A stretch of 64,000 bases of DNA from Alphaproteobacteria bacterium (lineage in GTDB: Bacteria; Pseudomonadota; Alphaproteobacteria; RF32; CAG-239): assembly GCA_017635595.1 (NCBI GenBank), contig JAGBLF010000006.1, positions 19,104 through 83,103 of the forward strand. Reading direction: 5' to 3'. The stretch's first letter is position 1. Each line of letters opens with the position of its first letter. The translations under genes and the position numbers were made by a program. Below the pieces are notes generated by a model. It saw only the letters and a list, made by a program, of their open reading frames with translations, ran no database searches and had not been told where the DNA came from. Positions 18,336 through 28,200 of this stretch are shown here, piece after piece.

Positions 18336-20630
18336 ATGACAAAAAGAATGTTAATCGATGACACGCAGCCTGAAGAAACACGCGTTGTCATTGTTGACGG
18401 GAACAAAGTTGAAGATGTTGAATTCGAATCGACTTCCCGTAAACAAATTAAAGGCAATATTTATGCAGCCAAAGTTATCCGCATCGAACCGTCTTTGCAA
18501 GCCGCATTCATTGATTACGGCGGCAACAAACACGGTTTTTTGGCTTTTAACGAAATTCATCCGGATTATTATAATGTTTCGGAAGAAGTATTAAAAGAAG
18601 TTGATGCCGAAGTTGATGAAATTATCAGCAATAAAATTAAATATTTAAAAGAACGCGATGCCGCACGTGCCCGTTATAAGGCTGAAAAAGAAGCGCAGGA
18701 AGCTCAACGCCGCTTGGAAGCCGAACAGGCTCACGAAATTGAAGAAGCCCAGCTTGAACCGGTACAAAATGCAACACCGGAAAATGATGATTATCTCAGA
18801 GATAACATTAATCAGGAGGTTTCCGACGAGACTGTACCTCAAACTGCCGAAGACGAAAGCCGCGAATCGGATGTTGACAGCAGTGAAATGGCCGCAGAAA
18901 GCGCACTGGCCGAAGAAGCTGCCGACAAAGCGCTGGAAAAAGATACCAAACAACGCAAGCATCGCCGTTACACCCGTCGTCCGCGCGATCGTAAAAAATC
19001 GCCTAAAACTTTAGCGGCCGATGCCGAGGAAGACACTCTTGAAGAAGAATGTCCGGAAGATATTGATAACGAAGATTTGGATGAACCTGAGGGAAGCGAT
19101 TACAATTTTGACACGCAACGCAGACTGTTGCGTGCCCGCAAACTGTTTCATCGCAGTACCATCCAAGACGTCATCAAAGAAGGGCAAACTCTGCTGATCC
19201 AAATTGTCAAAGAAGAACGCGGCAATAAAGGGGCTGCCTGCACGACTTATATTTCACTTGCCGGCAGATATTGCGTTTTGATGCCGAACCGCATTAAAAG
19301 CGGCGGCGTATCGCGTAAAATCACCAATGCTAATGATCGCAAACGCTTAAAGTCCGTTATGAAAGAATTGCCGATTAATCCGGATATGTCTTTAATTATC
19401 CGTACTGCCGGCGAAGATAAAACACGTGCCGATATCATCCGTGATTACAATTATTTAATCCGCACATGGAATGCCATTCGTTACGGTGCTTTAAAAAATC
19501 AGCCTCCGGCAATTATTTACGAAGAAGGAAATCTGATTAAACGTGCTTTACGCGATATGTACACCAAAGAAATCGATGAAGTTATCATCGACGGCGACGA
19601 GGCTTATCAAACAGCCCGCAACTTTGTTAAAGTTTTATCGCCGCACAACTTAAAGCACATTAAATGTCGCAAAGCCGGCGATATACCTGTATTCCAGCGT
19701 TTTCAGATTGAAGCGCAACTTGATAAATTGCACAACCCTATTGTTCAGCTTGAATCCGGCGGTTATCTGGTAATTAATCCGACAGAAGCTTTGGTTTCCA
19801 TTGATGTTAACTCCGGACGCGCCACCAAAGAAAAGGATATTGAAGAAACCGCCTTAAAAACCAATTTGGAAGCAGCCGATGAGATTGCCAAACAGCTTAA
19901 AATGCGCGATTTAGCCGGGTTGATTGTCGTTGACTTTATCGATATGTATGAGCAGCAAAACAACATTGCCGTTGAGCGCCGCATGAAAGAGGCCATGAAA
20001 GATGATCGAGCCCGCATTCAGATTGCTAAAATGAGCATTTTCGGCTTACTGGAAATTTCGCGACAACGTATGCACTCTTCCTTTATGGAAAGTAATTATG
20101 AAGTTTGTCCGTATTGCCACGGTCGCGGTGTTAAGCGTACCGTCGAATCCGGAGCAACCCTGATTTTACGTTCCATTGAAAGCGAAGGTGTCCGCAACCG
20201 CGGTGTTAAATTGCTTGTCACGGTTCCGGCAGATTATGCATCGTTTTTGCTTAACCACAAGCGCAAACAACTTTCTGCTTTGGAAGAAGTTTATAATCTG
20301 CAGATTGTTATTGCCGGCGACACTTCAATGAAAGATATTGCCGATTATAAAATCGAACGCGAAAAATTACCGACCGTTGCTTCGGCCAAAGATGCAACAA
20401 CAACCTGCTATGAAGCTGAAAATGTCGATGATTGTGACTACGATGAGGAAGAAGAAAACGAATCTTCTGCCGACGAAAACGACAGCAATCGTTCCCGTTT
20501 CCGCCGCAACGGACGTAATCGCCGCTATCGCCGCACCGATAAGCGCGACAGTGATGATGCACGCAGCGAGAAACCGGAAGTAGCCGAGAAACCGGAGAAA
20601 AAATCGTGGTGGCAAAAATTAATCGGTTAA
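18336..20630 (+). CDS. rne: Ribonuclease E/G family endoribonuclease
   Basis: 764 residues from the ATG at 18336 (GGGG seven bases upstream); an in-frame ATG at 18324 would add MGFI. The S1 RNA-binding domain starts at about residue 35 (GNIYAAKVIRIEPSLQAAFIDYG) and is split by a long acidic/basic low-complexity insert (about 95-255), as is usual in Alphaproteobacteria. Catalytic acids are in SIDVNSGRAT and VVDFIDM; the zinc-link cysteines are CPYCHGRG. The C-terminus is a short Arg-rich/acidic tail ending KSWWQKLIG rather than a long degradosome scaffold. It processes rRNA, tRNA and mRNA. It is divergent from the amidase and overlaps the M48 gene. Confidence 0.95.
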   Translation: MTKRMLIDDTQPEETRVVIVDGNKVEDVEFESTSRKQIKGNIYAAKVIRIEPSLQAAFIDYGGNKHGFLAFNEIHPDYYNVSEEVLKEVDAEVDEIISNKIKYLKERDAARARYKAEKEAQEAQRRLEAEQAHEIEEAQLEPVQNATPENDDYLRDNINQEVSDETVPQTAEDESRESDVDSSEMAAESALAEEAADKALEKDTKQRKHRRYTRRPRDRKKSPKTLAADAEEDTLEEECPEDIDNEDLDEPEGSDYNFDTQRRLLRARKLFHRSTIQDVIKEGQTLLIQIVKEERGNKGAACTTYISLAGRYCVLMPNRIKSGGVSRKITNANDRKRLKSVMKELPINPDMSLIIRTAGEDKTRADIIRDYNYLIRTWNAIRYGALKNQPPAIIYEEGNLIKRALRDMYTKEIDEVIIDGDEAYQTARNFVKVLSPHNLKHIKCRKAGDIPVFQRFQIEAQLDKLHNPIVQLESGGYLVINPTEALVSIDVNSGRATKEKDIEETALKTNLEAADEIAKQLKMRDLAGLIVVDFIDMYEQQNNIAVERRMKEAMKDDRARIQIAKMSIFGLLEISRQRMHSSFMESNYEVCPYCHGRGVKRTVESGATLILRSIESEGVRNRGVKLLVTVPADYASFLLNHKRKQLSALEEVYNLQIVIAGDTSMKDIADYKIEREKLPTVASAKDATTTCYEAENVDDCDYDEEEENESSADENDSNRSRFRRNGRNRRYRRTDKRDSDDARSEKPEVAEKPEKKSWWQKLIG

Positions 20631-21952
20631 TCAATCGTTTCATATTTTGTTTATTTTTATGCACTGCCGGTCTTATAAAACCGGCAGTTGCCGAAAATAT
20701 GGTTTTAATTTCAGATGCCGAAACCCAAAATTATCTGGCAGCCGTTATCAGACCGCTGTTTAACGCGGCAGGTTTGCCGTTTAATGCCAACAATATTTTT
20801 ATTGTCAGCGACAATTCGCTTAATGCTTTTGTCAGTGACGGCAACTATGTATTTGTTAATACGGGTACCTTGCTCGAAGCGGAAAATACCAACGAATTAG
20901 CCGGCATTTTGGCTCACGAAACCGGACACATTACCGGCGGGCATATCGTGCGCCAAAAGCTTAAAATGAAAGATATGCAATATGTTATGCTCGGTTCACT
21001 TATTGCCGCCGGTGCGACGGCCGTATCTACCGGACGCGGCGATGCGGCAATGGCCGTTATCTTAGGTTCGCAAAGTTCAGCACTAAACAGCATGCTGCAT
21101 TACCAGGTGCAAGAAGAACGAAGCGCCGATGAAAGTGCGGTTAAGCTCTTAAATAAAACGCATCAGTCGACCGAGGGCTTAAAGAAGTTTATGCGTAAAA
21201 TTAAGAAAAAATATGCTTTAAGCGGCGTGGAAGAAAATTTTTATTTCCGCACCCACCCGTTAACAAGCGAGCGCATAAGCCATTTTGAAGAAGCAAGTAA
21301 AAGTAATCATTATCCTTCCGCCAGTCCGTTAGACGACAAATTAAAACTTATTCAGGCAAAACTGACCGGTTTTTTAACCGATAAACATAAAGCCGAACGG
21401 CTGTATCCGCAAAAAAATCATTCGACTGCCGCCAAATATGCGCAAAGTATTTTGAACTTCCGCAGCGGAAACATACAACAGGCTCTGAACCTGGCTGACG
21501 ATTTGATTTCCGAACAACCGCAAACCCCTTATTTTTACGAATTGAAAGGGCAATTTTTATTTGAAACCGGCAAAGTTAAAGAAAGTATAACGGCTTACGA
21601 GCAGGCGCTTAAATTATTGCCGAATAATTATCTGTTACAAATAAATCTGGCTCATTCAATGCTTGAAAGCTCAAAAGACAAATCTGTTGTACAACAAGCG
21701 GTGAATTTGCTTAATAAATCCCTTATCACACACGAAAATTCTTTCAGCTGGCAATTGCTGGCGCGCGGCTATGATATGCTGAACGATAAGGCTTCGTCAC
21801 TGTACGCAGCGGCCGAATACAGCTATGCCATCGGTAATTTGAAAGCTGCCGAAAACCAACTTAATGCGGCCGCCAAAGCCTCTAAAAACAAATCGCTTAA
21901 TCTGAAAATTGCCGATTTGAAAGAACGCGTTAAAGCCGACTTAAAAAAGTAG
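20606..21952 (+). CDS. Periplasmic M48 metalloprotease with TPR domain (BepA-like)
   Basis: 448 residues, starting at GTG 20606 with GGAG eight bases upstream and overlapping rne by 25 bases. A signal peptide (about 10-29, ending AVA) is followed by an M48 peptidase domain. The zinc site HETGH is at 104-108 and the third ligand is in EERSADESA (about 172-180). TPR-like repeats lie from about 270 to 440. BepA relatives degrade or help assemble outer-membrane proteins such as LptD; that role is inferred from family and architecture. The last bases form a hairpin shared with the convergent gene. Confidence 0.92.
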   Translation: MVAKINRLINRFIFCLFLCTAGLIKPAVAENMVLISDAETQNYLAAVIRPLFNAAGLPFNANNIFIVSDNSLNAFVSDGNYVFVNTGTLLEAENTNELAGILAHETGHITGGHIVRQKLKMKDMQYVMLGSLIAAGATAVSTGRGDAAMAVILGSQSSALNSMLHYQVQEERSADESAVKLLNKTHQSTEGLKKFMRKIKKKYALSGVEENFYFRTHPLTSERISHFEEASKSNHYPSASPLDDKLKLIQAKLTGFLTDKHKAERLYPQKNHSTAAKYAQSILNFRSGNIQQALNLADDLISEQPQTPYFYELKGQFLFETGKVKESITAYEQALKLLPNNYLLQINLAHSMLESSKDKSVVQQAVNLLNKSLITHENSFSWQLLARGYDMLNDKASSLYAAAEYSYAIGNLKAAENQLNAAAKASKNKSLNLKIADLKERVKADLKK

Positions 21953-21965
21953 AAAAACTACTTTT
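21945..21965. terminator. Bidirectional hairpin overlapping two stop codons
   Basis: AAAAGTAG (21945-21952) pairs with CTACTTTT (21958-21965) around an A5 loop. It covers the stop codons of the M48 gene and of the convergent Stealth gene and ends in T/A runs on each strand. The stem is AT-rich, so it may be weak. Confidence 0.5.
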
Positions 21966-22917
21966 CGAAGGATGATTTATCCGGAAAATAACTTTCCATA
22001 AATACTTTACTGCGTTGTCTATCCGCATCATTGACTTTTTCACCGTCCTCCAAACAGAAAAACAACGGCTTTTGTCGTTTCAACTTGCGCTTAATATCCT
22101 TGCAATTCAGTGATACAACGGTGGAATCACGACGTCCTCCATCAATAAAATAATGCTTCAGCCATGCTTTGAATGAATAGCGATATTCATCAACATATTT
22201 CGTTATTCCGTGATTTTTGTTTATCGAATAGTAATAAATCAAAGACCTTTGCCAGTCAGAAGCATCGCGGAAACGATGACTTTGCGTTTTTTGCAACAAA
22301 TCGGGAACAAGCTTATTGCAAGCAATAAAATCTGATTTATGATAAGCATCGATGTTATGATGCGGATAATATAAAGGATACTTAGTCGCAAAAATATTCT
22401 GTGCCAAATCTTGCATAGAGATAATTTTCCGGACATACTGTGTCAATTTCGGAGATTCTTTAGCGACATTAGCACGCCAGATTATTTTATCATCAGGCGT
22501 AAAAAAATCTTCAGGTTGAACCGAAGCATTAATAAACGTATCATCATTCATATATAAAAAATGCTCGGACAAATCCGGAATGTAAGGTAATCCGGTTTCT
22601 ATGGCACTGGAATTAAACAGGGGTAAATATTTTTTATCAATAATCTGCTCATGAGTAACCATGACAATTTTCGGATGATCTGTATTGAGCCATTCCGGTG
22701 TTTGGTTATCGCTGACAATATAAATGCGACGAACCCAGGGCATATATTTTTCCACCGAACGTAATGAGTATTTTAACTCATTATTTTGCACAAACCTGCC
22801 GGTACAAATTGCTTGTTCATCGGCCACCACACCTTTCTGATATTGTTGGCGTTTTCGATGCCAAAGGGCATCATTGTCATCACACCATGTGTATACTAAA
22901 TCAATATCAATATCCAT
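21958..22917 (-). CDS. Stealth family polysaccharide phosphotransferase
   Basis: 319 residues with the conserved Stealth blocks in order: CR1 at the N-terminus (IDLVYTWCDDND), CR2 with YSLRSVEKYMPWVRRIYIVSDN and YMNDDTFI, CR3 with YYPHHNIDAYHKSDF, and a shorter CR4-like part. Stealth proteins transfer sugar-phosphate units from nucleotide-sugar donors, building phosphodiester-linked capsular or surface glycans. It follows the GT32 gene by one base and both are leftward, so the pair is likely an operon making a surface glycan. No other capsule genes are nearby, which is unusual for a capsule locus. Confidence 0.88.
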   Translation of the reverse strand: MDIDIDLVYTWCDDNDALWHRKRQQYQKGVVADEQAICTGRFVQNNELKYSLRSVEKYMPWVRRIYIVSDNQTPEWLNTDHPKIVMVTHEQIIDKKYLPLFNSSAIETGLPYIPDLSEHFLYMNDDTFINASVQPEDFFTPDDKIIWRANVAKESPKLTQYVRKIISMQDLAQNIFATKYPLYYPHHNIDAYHKSDFIACNKLVPDLLQKTQSHRFRDASDWQRSLIYYYSINKNHGITKYVDEYRYSFKAWLKHYFIDGGRRDSTVVSLNCKDIKRKLKRQKPLFFCLEDGEKVNDADRQRSKVFMESYFPDKSSFEK

Positions 22918-22918
22918 A

Positions 22919-23797
22919 TCACTTCCATTTCAGTAAAGGAATGAACCCGAAAAGCAAAGCTTTTTGCTTGTTTTTGCGCTTTATTATTTTTATCAGCGGA
23001 AGTCCGCATACATATATTTTTGCGTTATCCGTATCATAGTGGGCAAAACGTAAAAATCCGAAAAGATATAATGCCAATGTTGATTTCAGATTTTCGGTTA
23101 AGGCTTTTTCTTTGCCCTTTTTATGCTTGCTTTTGAGCCAGTCGGTCACAGCCTTTTTACCCCAAGATGCCTTCCACCAGTGTATTGTGCGTGTCTGTGC
23201 GGTCAGTGTCTTTAATGAAAAGTCAGCTCCTAATGCCAGCGGGAAAAAGTATTCCGGCGGATATACTTTGATATCTTCACACTCGACAATACCCGTTTTA
23301 GTCATATCGAAACCATGTCTTTGCAAGATTTCCGTTGCAATACGAGGACCGGTGTAGAGAGGAGATTTCCATATCTCATTTTGGTAAAAATCGAGGATAT
23401 CTCTTAAGACCGGATGATGTGCTGCCGCACCGATGACAGCCGTTTCAACATGATTACCGCCGTCGGTATCTCGTCCGAAGAATAAACCGTCACCGAGTAA
23501 TTTGTCAAAATTCTTAACCACCGTTATGTCGGTATCGAGCCAAATACCGCCGAATTTTTCCAATACATAACAGCGTACATAGTCCGCAGCATAGGCCCAC
23601 ATCCGGTTCCGGCAGGCAAAATCAAAAAACTCGTTTTCCCGACGCATTGCGGAAAAATCAAAATACTGCTCCGATTCTTCATTAATTTCGATAATTTTAT
23701 AATCAGGTAAATTTTTATGCCAACTCAAAATACTCATTTCGACATCTATCGGTTTTTCTGAGCCGCACCACATATAAAAAATTTGTTTAGGTATCAT
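22919..23797 (-). CDS. GT32-like glycosyltransferase with DXD motif
   Basis: About 292 residues from the ATG at 23797, which has GGGAG nine bases upstream and begins MIPKQIFYMWCG. The open frame extends 20 codons further, but that part lies in the 3' end of a structured RNA and has no ribosome site. Family markers: IPKQIFYMWCG at the start, then DYVRCYVLEKFGG and WLDTDITV with the metal-binding DXD (Gly_transf_sug / OCH1-like fold). It transfers a sugar from a nucleotide donor; acceptor unknown. It is partnered with the Stealth gene downstream and preceded by RNA element A. Confidence 0.87.
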   Translation of the reverse strand: MIPKQIFYMWCGSEKPIDVEMSILSWHKNLPDYKIIEINEESEQYFDFSAMRRENEFFDFACRNRMWAYAADYVRCYVLEKFGGIWLDTDITVVKNFDKLLGDGLFFGRDTDGGNHVETAVIGAAAHHPVLRDILDFYQNEIWKSPLYTGPRIATEILQRHGFDMTKTGIVECEDIKVYPPEYFFPLALGADFSLKTLTAQTRTIHWWKASWGKKAVTDWLKSKHKKGKEKALTENLKSTLALYLFGFLRFAHYDTDNAKIYVCGLPLIKIIKRKNKQKALLFGFIPLLKWK

Positions 23798-23822
23798 ATC
23801 CAGACTCCCGTAATATAGATTA

Positions 23823-24060
23823 ACCGCCATACGGCGGTCTGGGAGTTGACAAATCATACAAACATAAACGACCCTTTTGGTTTTTAGATATTAATCTTGG
23901 ACATATACCAAAAGCTCCCAGACCATATTATGGTCTGGGATATATTCGAGCTGTTTAAGGTTTCAACAGCTACGTAACGACGCTATATCCTAACGCCGAT
24001 GTCTGTAAAGAGCTTGTCAAGGCTCCGTGCCGCCTCCGGCACTGGCGAGATTATCCCGCT
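23823..24060 (-). ncRNA. Structured RNA element, copy A (unrecognised family)
   Basis: About 240 bases read leftward, homologous to copy B at 60284-60525. In order on the minus strand: hairpin H1 (24027-24032 with 24037-24042), H2 (GAGC/GCTC, 24010-24013 with 24022-24025), and stem P1 GGATATA/TATATCC (23984-23990 with 23938-23944) enclosing H3 (23949-23955 with 23965-23971). Then the strand at 23915-23924 can pair either upstream with 23932-23940 or downstream with 23836-23845 (10 bp, perfect). The latter overlaps a final hairpin ACCGCC/GGCGGT (23823-23838) by three bases. No T run follows, so here it looks like a leader of the GT32 gene rather than a terminated RNA. Not tmRNA, SRP, RNase P or any riboswitch I recognise. 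Confidence 0.65.
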
Positions 24061-24142
24061 TGATTTATAGTTAAATGAAAATCTGAAAACTTGCAAGGCT
24101 TATTTTTTATTACATAAAAATTTACCGATTTGAAAAATAAGT

Positions 24143-24189
24143 CCTATTACTTTCGTTATATTTACATTATATTAAAAAGATGGCATTAT
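24143..24189 (+). promoter_or_regulatory. Pilin-type promoter with conserved upstream box (copy 1)
   Basis: TTTACA at 24161-24166, 17-base spacer, CATTAT at 24184-24189. Directly upstream is the box CCTATTACTTTCGTTATA (24143-24160). The whole block recurs at 40937-40983 and 53121-53167 in front of two other pilin genes. The leader after the -10, including the palindrome TTATGCATAA, is also shared with the second copy. Confidence 0.75.
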
Positions 24190-24235
24190 GTTTTATGTGT
24201 TATGCATAATCACTTATATTTTAGGAGAAAGACAA

Positions 24236-25153
24236 ATGTTAAATTTAACTAAGCAAAGTCTCCCTGCAGATTCTGAGGTTCTGAACCTTAATTCTACTTC
24301 CGTTTTTGCTGATAACAAAAAAAGTCATCCTTGCGAATGCGAGGATCTCGGCCGAATCATTTTAAGCAGCCGAGATTCTCGGATTGCAAGCAATCCAAGA
24401 ATGACAAGTCTATGCCTGCAGAGCGACCTTCTTTCGATATGTGCTGCAGATGCGCCGCAATTTTCGAGTGCCGTGTACAACAGAGGTACACAAGCGAGAA
24501 AGTTGCAAGCAGGTGCCGCACAGAGCGGCCGCAGTATGATTGAAATGCTGGGCGTTCTGGCCATTATTGGCGTGCTGTCGGTGGGCGGTATCGCCGGCTA
24601 CTCCAAAGCCATGACACAATATAAAATCAATAAAACCGCAGACCAAGTTACTCAGATTGTCGGTAGCGTCAGAACACTTTATACTAGCCAAAAAAATTAC
24701 AATGGATTAGGTAGCGGTTTTGATACTGATGGTGATGTTTTGCTTAGAAAGGCACATGCGATTCCGGATGAAATGTGGAATACCGACAATACAATTGAGC
24801 ATCCTTTTGGTGGTAGGGTTATTGTTAATACAGGCGATAAAAAGTCATCCGGAGATGGTAAGGCATTCGGAATAGATTTGCATAATCTTCCGGAGGAAGC
24901 TTGTATGGCACTGGCCACATACGATTGGGGTTCAGGGTCATCTTCAGGGTTGATTGCCGTTGCGGTTAACACAGTTTCTGTTGCTCACATGAGCAGAGAT
25001 GGTTACTCTGTCGGTTGTTCAGGTTCTTCCGCTGACAGCTATGCTGTTGCTTGCCCTAACGGGAGCTCAGTAACTATCCCAATGCCGGTTAACATTGCTG
25101 CAAATGCTTGTCAGGAGGGCGATGGTAATTGGATTTCTTTGGCATTTTATTAA
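24236..25153 (+). CDS. PilS-like type IV pilin with unusually long leader
   Basis: 305 residues from the ATG at 24236 (AGGAG upstream; an earlier in-frame ATG at 24188 falls at the -10 box). The prepilin motif is SGRSMIEMLGVLAIIG: cleavage after Gly would leave Arg at +1 and Glu at +5, followed by a hydrophobic helix. The leader before it is about 100 residues, partly encoded by a palindromic repeat (24324-24405). The mature part matches PilS (type IVb pilin) layout: IVGSVRTLYTSQ, KAHAIPDEMW, HPFGG, LPEEACMALATYDWG, and a C-terminal Cys pair. It probably forms a pilus or pseudopilus subunit in the envelope. A terminator follows. Confidence 0.85.
   Translation: MLNLTKQSLPADSEVLNLNSTSVFADNKKSHPCECEDLGRIILSSRDSRIASNPRMTSLCLQSDLLSICAADAPQFSSAVYNRGTQARKLQAGAAQSGRSMIEMLGVLAIIGVLSVGGIAGYSKAMTQYKINKTADQVTQIVGSVRTLYTSQKNYNGLGSGFDTDGDVLLRKAHAIPDEMWNTDNTIEHPFGGRVIVNTGDKKSSGDGKAFGIDLHNLPEEACMALATYDWGSGSSSGLIAVAVNTVSVAHMSRDGYSVGCSGSSADSYAVACPNGSSVTIPMPVNIAANACQEGDGNWISLAFY
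24324..24405. repeat. Palindromic repeat element inside a coding region
   Basis: An 82-base imperfect inverted repeat beginning GTCATCCTTGCG and ending CCAAGAATGAC. Its first half (to 24372) is nearly identical to 40840-40888 in an intergenic region. Here it lies in frame within the pilin leader and is translated (roughly SHPCECEDLGRIILSS onward). It resembles Rickettsia palindromic elements in behaviour, but sequence kinship is not claimed. Confidence 0.8.
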
Positions 25154-25173
25154 TTGCCGCGTTTTCAATCATA

Positions 25174-25203
25174 ATAAAGCCGCCCATCAGGCGGCTTTAT
25201 TTG
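25174..25203. terminator. Bidirectional intrinsic terminator
   Basis: ATAAAGCCGCC (25174-25184) pairs with GGCGGCTTTAT (25190-25200), followed by a short T run. It lies between the convergent pilin and autotransporter genes and can serve both. Confidence 0.85.
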
Positions 25204-25225
25204 TTGTGCATACCGGTAAATTTTA

Positions 25226-28200
25226 TTACCAAACAATGCGGACATTACCGCCGACACCCCAAGCTTTGTAATCGGAACCGAAGGTGTAGTTACCGAAAGC
25301 CCCTAGTGAGAAGTGTTCGATAATCTCGGCATCGGCACCGACCTCAATGCGGCCCAAAGTTTCGTTATCTAAGGTATCATCATATTCAACACCATCGATT
25401 TCAACCTTGCCGCCGTTTTCGATTGTTTGGATAACCGAAGGTTTAATATAACCGGTGGTCGGCAATTCATATTCATTGTTGAATTGATATTCAAACTTTA
25501 ATGCGGCTTCAAGTTCAACGTCGTTAATCGTTCCAAACTCGGCTTTTTTGCCGTTACTGTCATCAACGTCATCAAACTTGATATGGTCATAAGTGGCACG
25601 AATTGACGGAGTTAACAGAGAACGCTTACTGGTTCTGATATCATAGCCCAATTCGGCCTGAGCACCGATATTGATACCGTCGGTTGAAGCCTTAACCTTA
25701 TTGTCGGCTTTCATATCAGCCTTAATCTTGCCGAAATAGCCGGCTCCTAAGAAATACAGATTTCCGTAATATTTACGATAATACAATCCGCCCAGCATAC
25801 TCTTAAGGGTTAGTTCACTGCCACCATACGGAGAGTAGAACTTTTTACCCTCTTTACCGCCGTCATTTTCGTATTTACCGTCACGATAAGAACCGAAAAT
25901 ACCAATCATATCGCTGTGTGTCGGCTGATAATCCAAACCGAATTCTATACCTTTTAATTTGAAATCCGTTTCAACAGGCTTATCGAATGTACCCGAACGA
26001 TATGACGGTCTGGCCCAAAGTCTGTACTTATCCGGCGAACTTTCATAACGACATTCGTGATATCTGCAGTTATCGGCATAACAATTGCACTGACCACGGT
26101 TTGTTCTGGTCACATCAAAGATTATACCGCGGGTTTGTTCGACTGCCGAACGCGGCAAATCAATATAAGCTAAATCTTCAGGATCCAAGTAATCCGGTTC
26201 CGGCGGAACAGGTGCTGCCTCACGATACAAGAACCAATCGTAAATCGAACCGTTTTCCTCATAACCTACTTTGATTTCATAGTCGGTGTTTTGAGCATTA
26301 ACACTAAATCCATATTGTGACAAATCCTGATCTAACTGAGTTTGAGCAAAGTAAATTCTGTCTTCTTCGCCCAGTGTTACATCACCGATAGCGGCATTAT
26401 TCATATCAACAAACGTGATATTGGTTGGTGTATCCGTTTCGTTGTAAATGCGATGATCTATTGTCAACACATCTGCCTTTAAATTCGGATTATCTAAATT
26501 GACAATAATCTCATTACCTTCTTTACTGGTCAGCGTATCAATGTGGACATTGGTCAATAAACCGTCGGCTGCACTGACAACGCCGGAGTTAACAACGGCG
26601 TGGGCAATTCTGATATCCGTATCGCCTTCAGCTGCGGCATAAGCAACCGTACCGGCGTTTTTAATTGTATTTGCCAAGTAAAAACTGTTATCGGTCGTCA
26701 CGGTATCCGTATATCTTAACATTGCATCGGTAGCAAGGTCAAAGTTGTTGTTATTAAGCGTATCGGCCGAAGTTAAATATATATGTGAATTACTGGCCAT
26801 ATTAACAACGTTATTGCTTAAATTCATAACCGGATCTTCGTCAATATAGCCGGTTGTACCGAGATTTAATTGGGTATTTGAAATATTATAATTACCCGTA
26901 CCTCCAAAAGTCGAATTCAAAACAACTTGCGTGGCTTCGGTATTAATAGCTGCGGTTTGCATAGCCGAATCAGACGGAACATTAGGTGCCGAAGAATCAC
27001 CTGTAATGGTTATATTGCCCTCGTTATATACATCATCTGATGTCGTATTGAATACGATTTTGGCTGTATCACGCAGATTCAGCGATATTCCGGATGTGCT
27101 GTCATTATAAATGGCGCCACCCGTACCGGCAGAAGCCGTATTACCGTCAAACATAATTGTTGTATTACCCGATAAATTGCCGCTGATAAAGCCCTCTGCA
27201 CCGCTTTTGGCAACGTTATAGATGCCTGCTCCTCTTTGAGCCGTGTTGTTTCTGATGTTCAAAGCGGCCACGTCTCCGCTACCCATTGTGCCGGCATTGG
27301 AAATTTCAATGGTCGATCCTTCATTAAAAATACCACCGCCGTTAACATTTGCCGAATTGGAAGATATTGCTATCGTACCGTTACCGAGGCGAAATTCAAT
27401 ATCGCTGCCGTTGATATTATAAATGGCACCGCCATTGCCGTTAACAGCTTTATTAGAAGCAAAACTGACCGATGAACCATTCGTTGCAGAAATAGTTGCC
27501 GTTCCGATCAAACCGTTATTCCATGTATTGTTATACAAAGCACCGCCGTTGTTGCTCGCCTGGTTATTTGCAATTTCAATATTACCGCTTACACCGTTGA
27601 TCAATAGGTATGTACTGTATGATACCCCGCTTACGGTTACGCTTGAACCATCGGCTTTATTATAGATGGCACCGCCGTCGTCAGCGTGATTGTTCATAAT
27701 TGATAATGTTTTATCAGCGCCGACACTTTCAATGGTCATCTGTCCGTAATTACCGTTGAAGAAAGCACCGCCGTAATATTCTTTAATCGAACCGGAAGCC
27801 GATGTCGTTACATTTATTCCGTTATTGGAAACGTTAACATCAGCCGTTTGAGCCTGTAGTGTAAAACGCGAAATTTTATTTGCCTCGCCGTCATTGTAAA
27901 CGGCACCGCCGAATGCATGAATTGTTCTGCCGGCAATTTCGGTAACTTCAATGGCATTATTGGTCAAACTGCTGTCGATAATTTTTGTTTCGGCCAAATT
28001 GTTATGATTGTATATCGCTCCGCCTAAACCGCTGCTTATGGCATTGACAACATTGCCCGTAAACGTACTGTCATAAACAGTGGTTGAATAATCGGCATTA
28101 TCGATAACACTCGCCAGGGCACCGCCGCCGGTGAAAGTCGTGTCACTCACATTTTTCCATCTGGCACTGTTATTTGTAAATGTCGCATCATAAATTTCCA

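Noticed and set aside
23798..23857. N-terminal extension of the GT32 gene to 23857
   Set aside because: The extra codons lie in the final hairpin of RNA element A and have no ribosome site; family similarity begins at the Met at 23797.
23823..24060. RNA element A as tmRNA, RNase P RNA, SRP RNA or a glmS/cobalamin-type element
   Set aside because: No tag-coding frame with resume signal, no conserved RNase P core, no SRP tetraloop domain, and none of the consensus cores of those riboswitches could be found.
24064..24096. A promoter for RNA element A (TTGCAA with TATAAA)
   Set aside because: The spacer would be 21 bases; no convincing -35/-10 pair was found for this copy.
24181..24200. TGGCATTATG before the pilin genes as a sigma-54 promoter
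   Set aside because: Sigma-54 needs GG and GC about ten bases apart; no GC follows at the right distance in any of the three copies, while TTTACA, 17 bases, CATTAT fits sigma-70 in all three.
24188..24235. Upstream ATG of the pilin frame at 24188 (and the equivalent at 40982)
   Set aside because: These ATGs overlap the -10 box and have no ribosome site; ATGs at 24236 and 41030 follow AGGAG.
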